NCBI GenBank assembly: GCA_040758525.1
Contig: JBFLVQ010000520.1
Location: 1 to 6,818 of the forward strand
Direction of reading: 5' to 3'
From: JBFLVQ01 sp040758525
GTDB lineage: Bacteria > Acidobacteriota > Blastocatellia > Chloracidobacteriales > JADJPF01
Length of the DNA: 6,818 nucleotides
Below are positions 5,535 to 6,818 of the stretch, piece by piece. Under the pieces are notes generated by a model, which did not search any database, was not told where the DNA came from, and saw only the letters and a list, made by a program, of their open reading frames with translations. Position 1 is the first letter of the stretch. Each line of letters starts with the position of its first letter. Position numbers and translations under genes: made by a program.

Positions 5535-6680
5535 ATGAGAATTTTACAGGTCAGTTCCGCTCAACAATTTGGCGGCGCCGAGCGACATGTAGTAGATCTC
5601 GTACAAGCGCTTGCCACGGCTGGCCATGAAATGTATCTGGCCGTACGCCCAGCCAGTCCCCTGCCCGCGCTGTTGCAAGATACAGATACTGTTACCTGCT
5701 ATGAACTGCCTTTACGTGGTGCACTAGATCTGGCTTCTGCCTACCAACTTGCTGGTATCATCAGACAGACTGGTATAGAGGTGCTACATGCCCATTACGC
5801 ACGTGATTATCCACTTACTGCTTTGGCAGTGCGCTACTGTCGCCAGTATAGACCACTGCCAGCTTTCTTTATTACCCGTCATCACTATTTGCCACTAAAA
5901 GGTAACTGGGCCTACCGTCGCTTACTCACTGCCCTAGACTGTGCCATCGCCGTCTCTGCCAGTGTTCGCGATACCCTTGCCCACTCTTTCCACTGGTCAA
6001 CTAACCATGGCCCCCGCTTGGAGATTGTTCCTAACTGGATTGATTTAACATCATTTTCATTATCGGACTCAAATAGAGAAGAAATACGAAAGGGATATGG
6101 TTTAGCGCCAGGACGACCAGCGATAGGGTTAATTAATCAGATCAGTGTAGCGAAGGGGCAAGAGACATTACTGAAGGCATTGGCATTGCTCAAAGAGAGT
6201 CATCCTCAGGTACAGTTAATATTGGCAGGTAAAGAACACGATGAGGCCAAACCCTACACACGATATTTGCAGCAACAGGCATTGGAGTTAGGGATTGCCG
6301 ATCGGGTAATCTATGCTGGCTATGTTGAGCAGATAGCAGAACTGTTAATGGCACTCGATCTAGTAGTAATACCTTCGCAGAATGAAGCATTTTCGATTGT
6401 CTGTTTAGAGGCTATGGCAGCACGTCGACCAGTAATCGCTTCAGCGGTAGGTGGGTTGGCAGAACTGATCACAGATAAGAAGACCGGATTACTCTTTCCT
6501 GTAGGTGATAGTAGTGCACTTGCTGAGCAGATCGCGTGTGTGCTCGACTCTACAGCTCTTTATCAAGAATTGACTGAGCAGGCCTATCATTTCATTGAAG
6601 CGCATTTTGCTCGTAGACAAGTAATAGCTAAAATTGAGAATCTCTACCAAGAAGCAATTCTACGCAGAAATGGCAATTAG
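5535..6680 (+). CDS. Glycosyltransferase family 4 (GT-B fold, retaining)
   Basis: The 381-residue product is of typical length for GT4 enzymes, which transfer a sugar from a nucleotide-sugar donor in polysaccharide or glycolipid synthesis at the cytoplasmic membrane face. The N-terminal Rossmann domain (1 to about 172) starts MRILQVSS with the Gly-rich acceptor-side loop FGGAERHVVDL, then LHAHYARDYPL, ITRHHY and the domain-joining VPNWIDLTSF. The C-terminal donor domain (about 175-375) has GLINQISVAKGQETLLKAL, ILAGKEHD and the E-x7-E motif NEAFSIVCLEAMA (Glu284, Glu292), followed by PVIASAVGGLAELI and TGLLFPVGD. The usual Gly-Arg before the KG loop reads Asn-Gln here, so one expected donor-phosphate arginine is missing, while Lys207 remains. 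The ATG at 5535 fits the family N-terminus exactly, but no good ribosome binding site precedes it. Donor and acceptor cannot be predicted. Codon third-base preference changes near the domain boundary. Confidence 0.92.
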   Translation: MRILQVSSAQQFGGAERHVVDLVQALATAGHEMYLAVRPASPLPALLQDTDTVTCYELPLRGALDLASAYQLAGIIRQTGIEVLHAHYARDYPLTALAVRYCRQYRPLPAFFITRHHYLPLKGNWAYRRLLTALDCAIAVSASVRDTLAHSFHWSTNHGPRLEIVPNWIDLTSFSLSDSNREEIRKGYGLAPGRPAIGLINQISVAKGQETLLKALALLKESHPQVQLILAGKEHDEAKPYTRYLQQQALELGIADRVIYAGYVEQIAELLMALDLVVIPSQNEAFSIVCLEAMAARRPVIASAVGGLAELITDKKTGLLFPVGDSSALAEQIACVLDSTALYQELTEQAYHFIEAHFARRQVIAKIENLYQEAILRRNGN

Positions 6681-6818
6681 AAAAAATCAATATCCTTGAT
6701 GCGCAAGCGTAAGCATTTCATCAATCGCAATCCTGTGTGATAAAGCAATCATAATACCTATTTGTGGAGAAACATTATTGCGCTCAATTTACTCCTTTTA
6801 TGTGATTGATAGATGGAA
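6681..6818. other. Non-coding tail of the window
   Basis: There is no gene, RNA or clear terminator in these 138 bases. A 6-bp inverted repeat, TTGATG (6696-6701) and CATCAA (6719-6724), follows the glycosyltransferase stop but has a 17-base spacer and no T-run. Confidence 0.5.

Noticed and set aside
6696..6724. TTGATG...CATCAA inverted repeat after the glycosyltransferase as a terminator
   Set aside because: The stem is only 6 bp with a 17-base spacer and no T-run follows, so it does not qualify as an intrinsic terminator.
6740..6797. AAGGAG on the minus strand with a TTG four bases downstream
   Set aside because: The reading frame from that TTG closes with TAG after nine codons; no homologous product is apparent.
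6813..6818. ATG at the very end of the window as start of a next gene
   Set aside because: No ribosome binding site precedes it and only two codons are visible, so it cannot be supported.

Overview
The window looks like an ordinary bacterial chromosome segment of moderate GC content. It holds six protein-coding genes, no RNA genes, and no recognisable mobile element or CRISPR array. The style of the prepilin peptidase (class A24, with extra membrane segments) and of the NtrB/PilS-like kinase suggests a Gram-negative, type IV pilus-bearing lineage. Acidobacteriota (Blastocatellia-like) is my best guess, but this rests on remembered family style and not on a search.

Layout. Positions 1-1698 (+ strand) carry two closely spaced genes for helical, coiled-coil proteins of unknown function. 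The first may begin upstream of the window, because its frame stays open to base 1. They converge on a minus-strand block. Read in its own direction, that block runs: prepilin peptidase PilD (5335 to 4256), a membrane histidine kinase overlapping it by one base (4256 to 2355), a 180-base gap, a small unknown protein (2174 to 1788), and a strong rho-independent terminator (1763 to 1729). A roughly 200-base divergent intergenic region separates PilD from a GT4-family glycosyltransferase on the + strand (5535-6680). The last 138 bases hold no gene that I can support.

How the genes may work together. PilD would cleave and N-methylate type IV prepilins or pseudopilins at the inner membrane. The kinase, translationally coupled to it, has the architecture of PilS/NtrB-type kinases: periplasmic sensor, PAS, HisKA, HATPase. 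It probably signals to an NtrC/PilR-type regulator that is not in this window. The glycosyltransferase probably acts on surface polysaccharide or glycolipid and has no demonstrated link to the pilus genes.

I found no clear novel system. The points most worth a second look are the uncharacterised coiled-coil gene pair, the roughly 80-residue insertion between the catalytic aspartates of PilD, the PilD-kinase coupling, and an abrupt change of codon third-base preference at the domain boundary of the glycosyltransferase.
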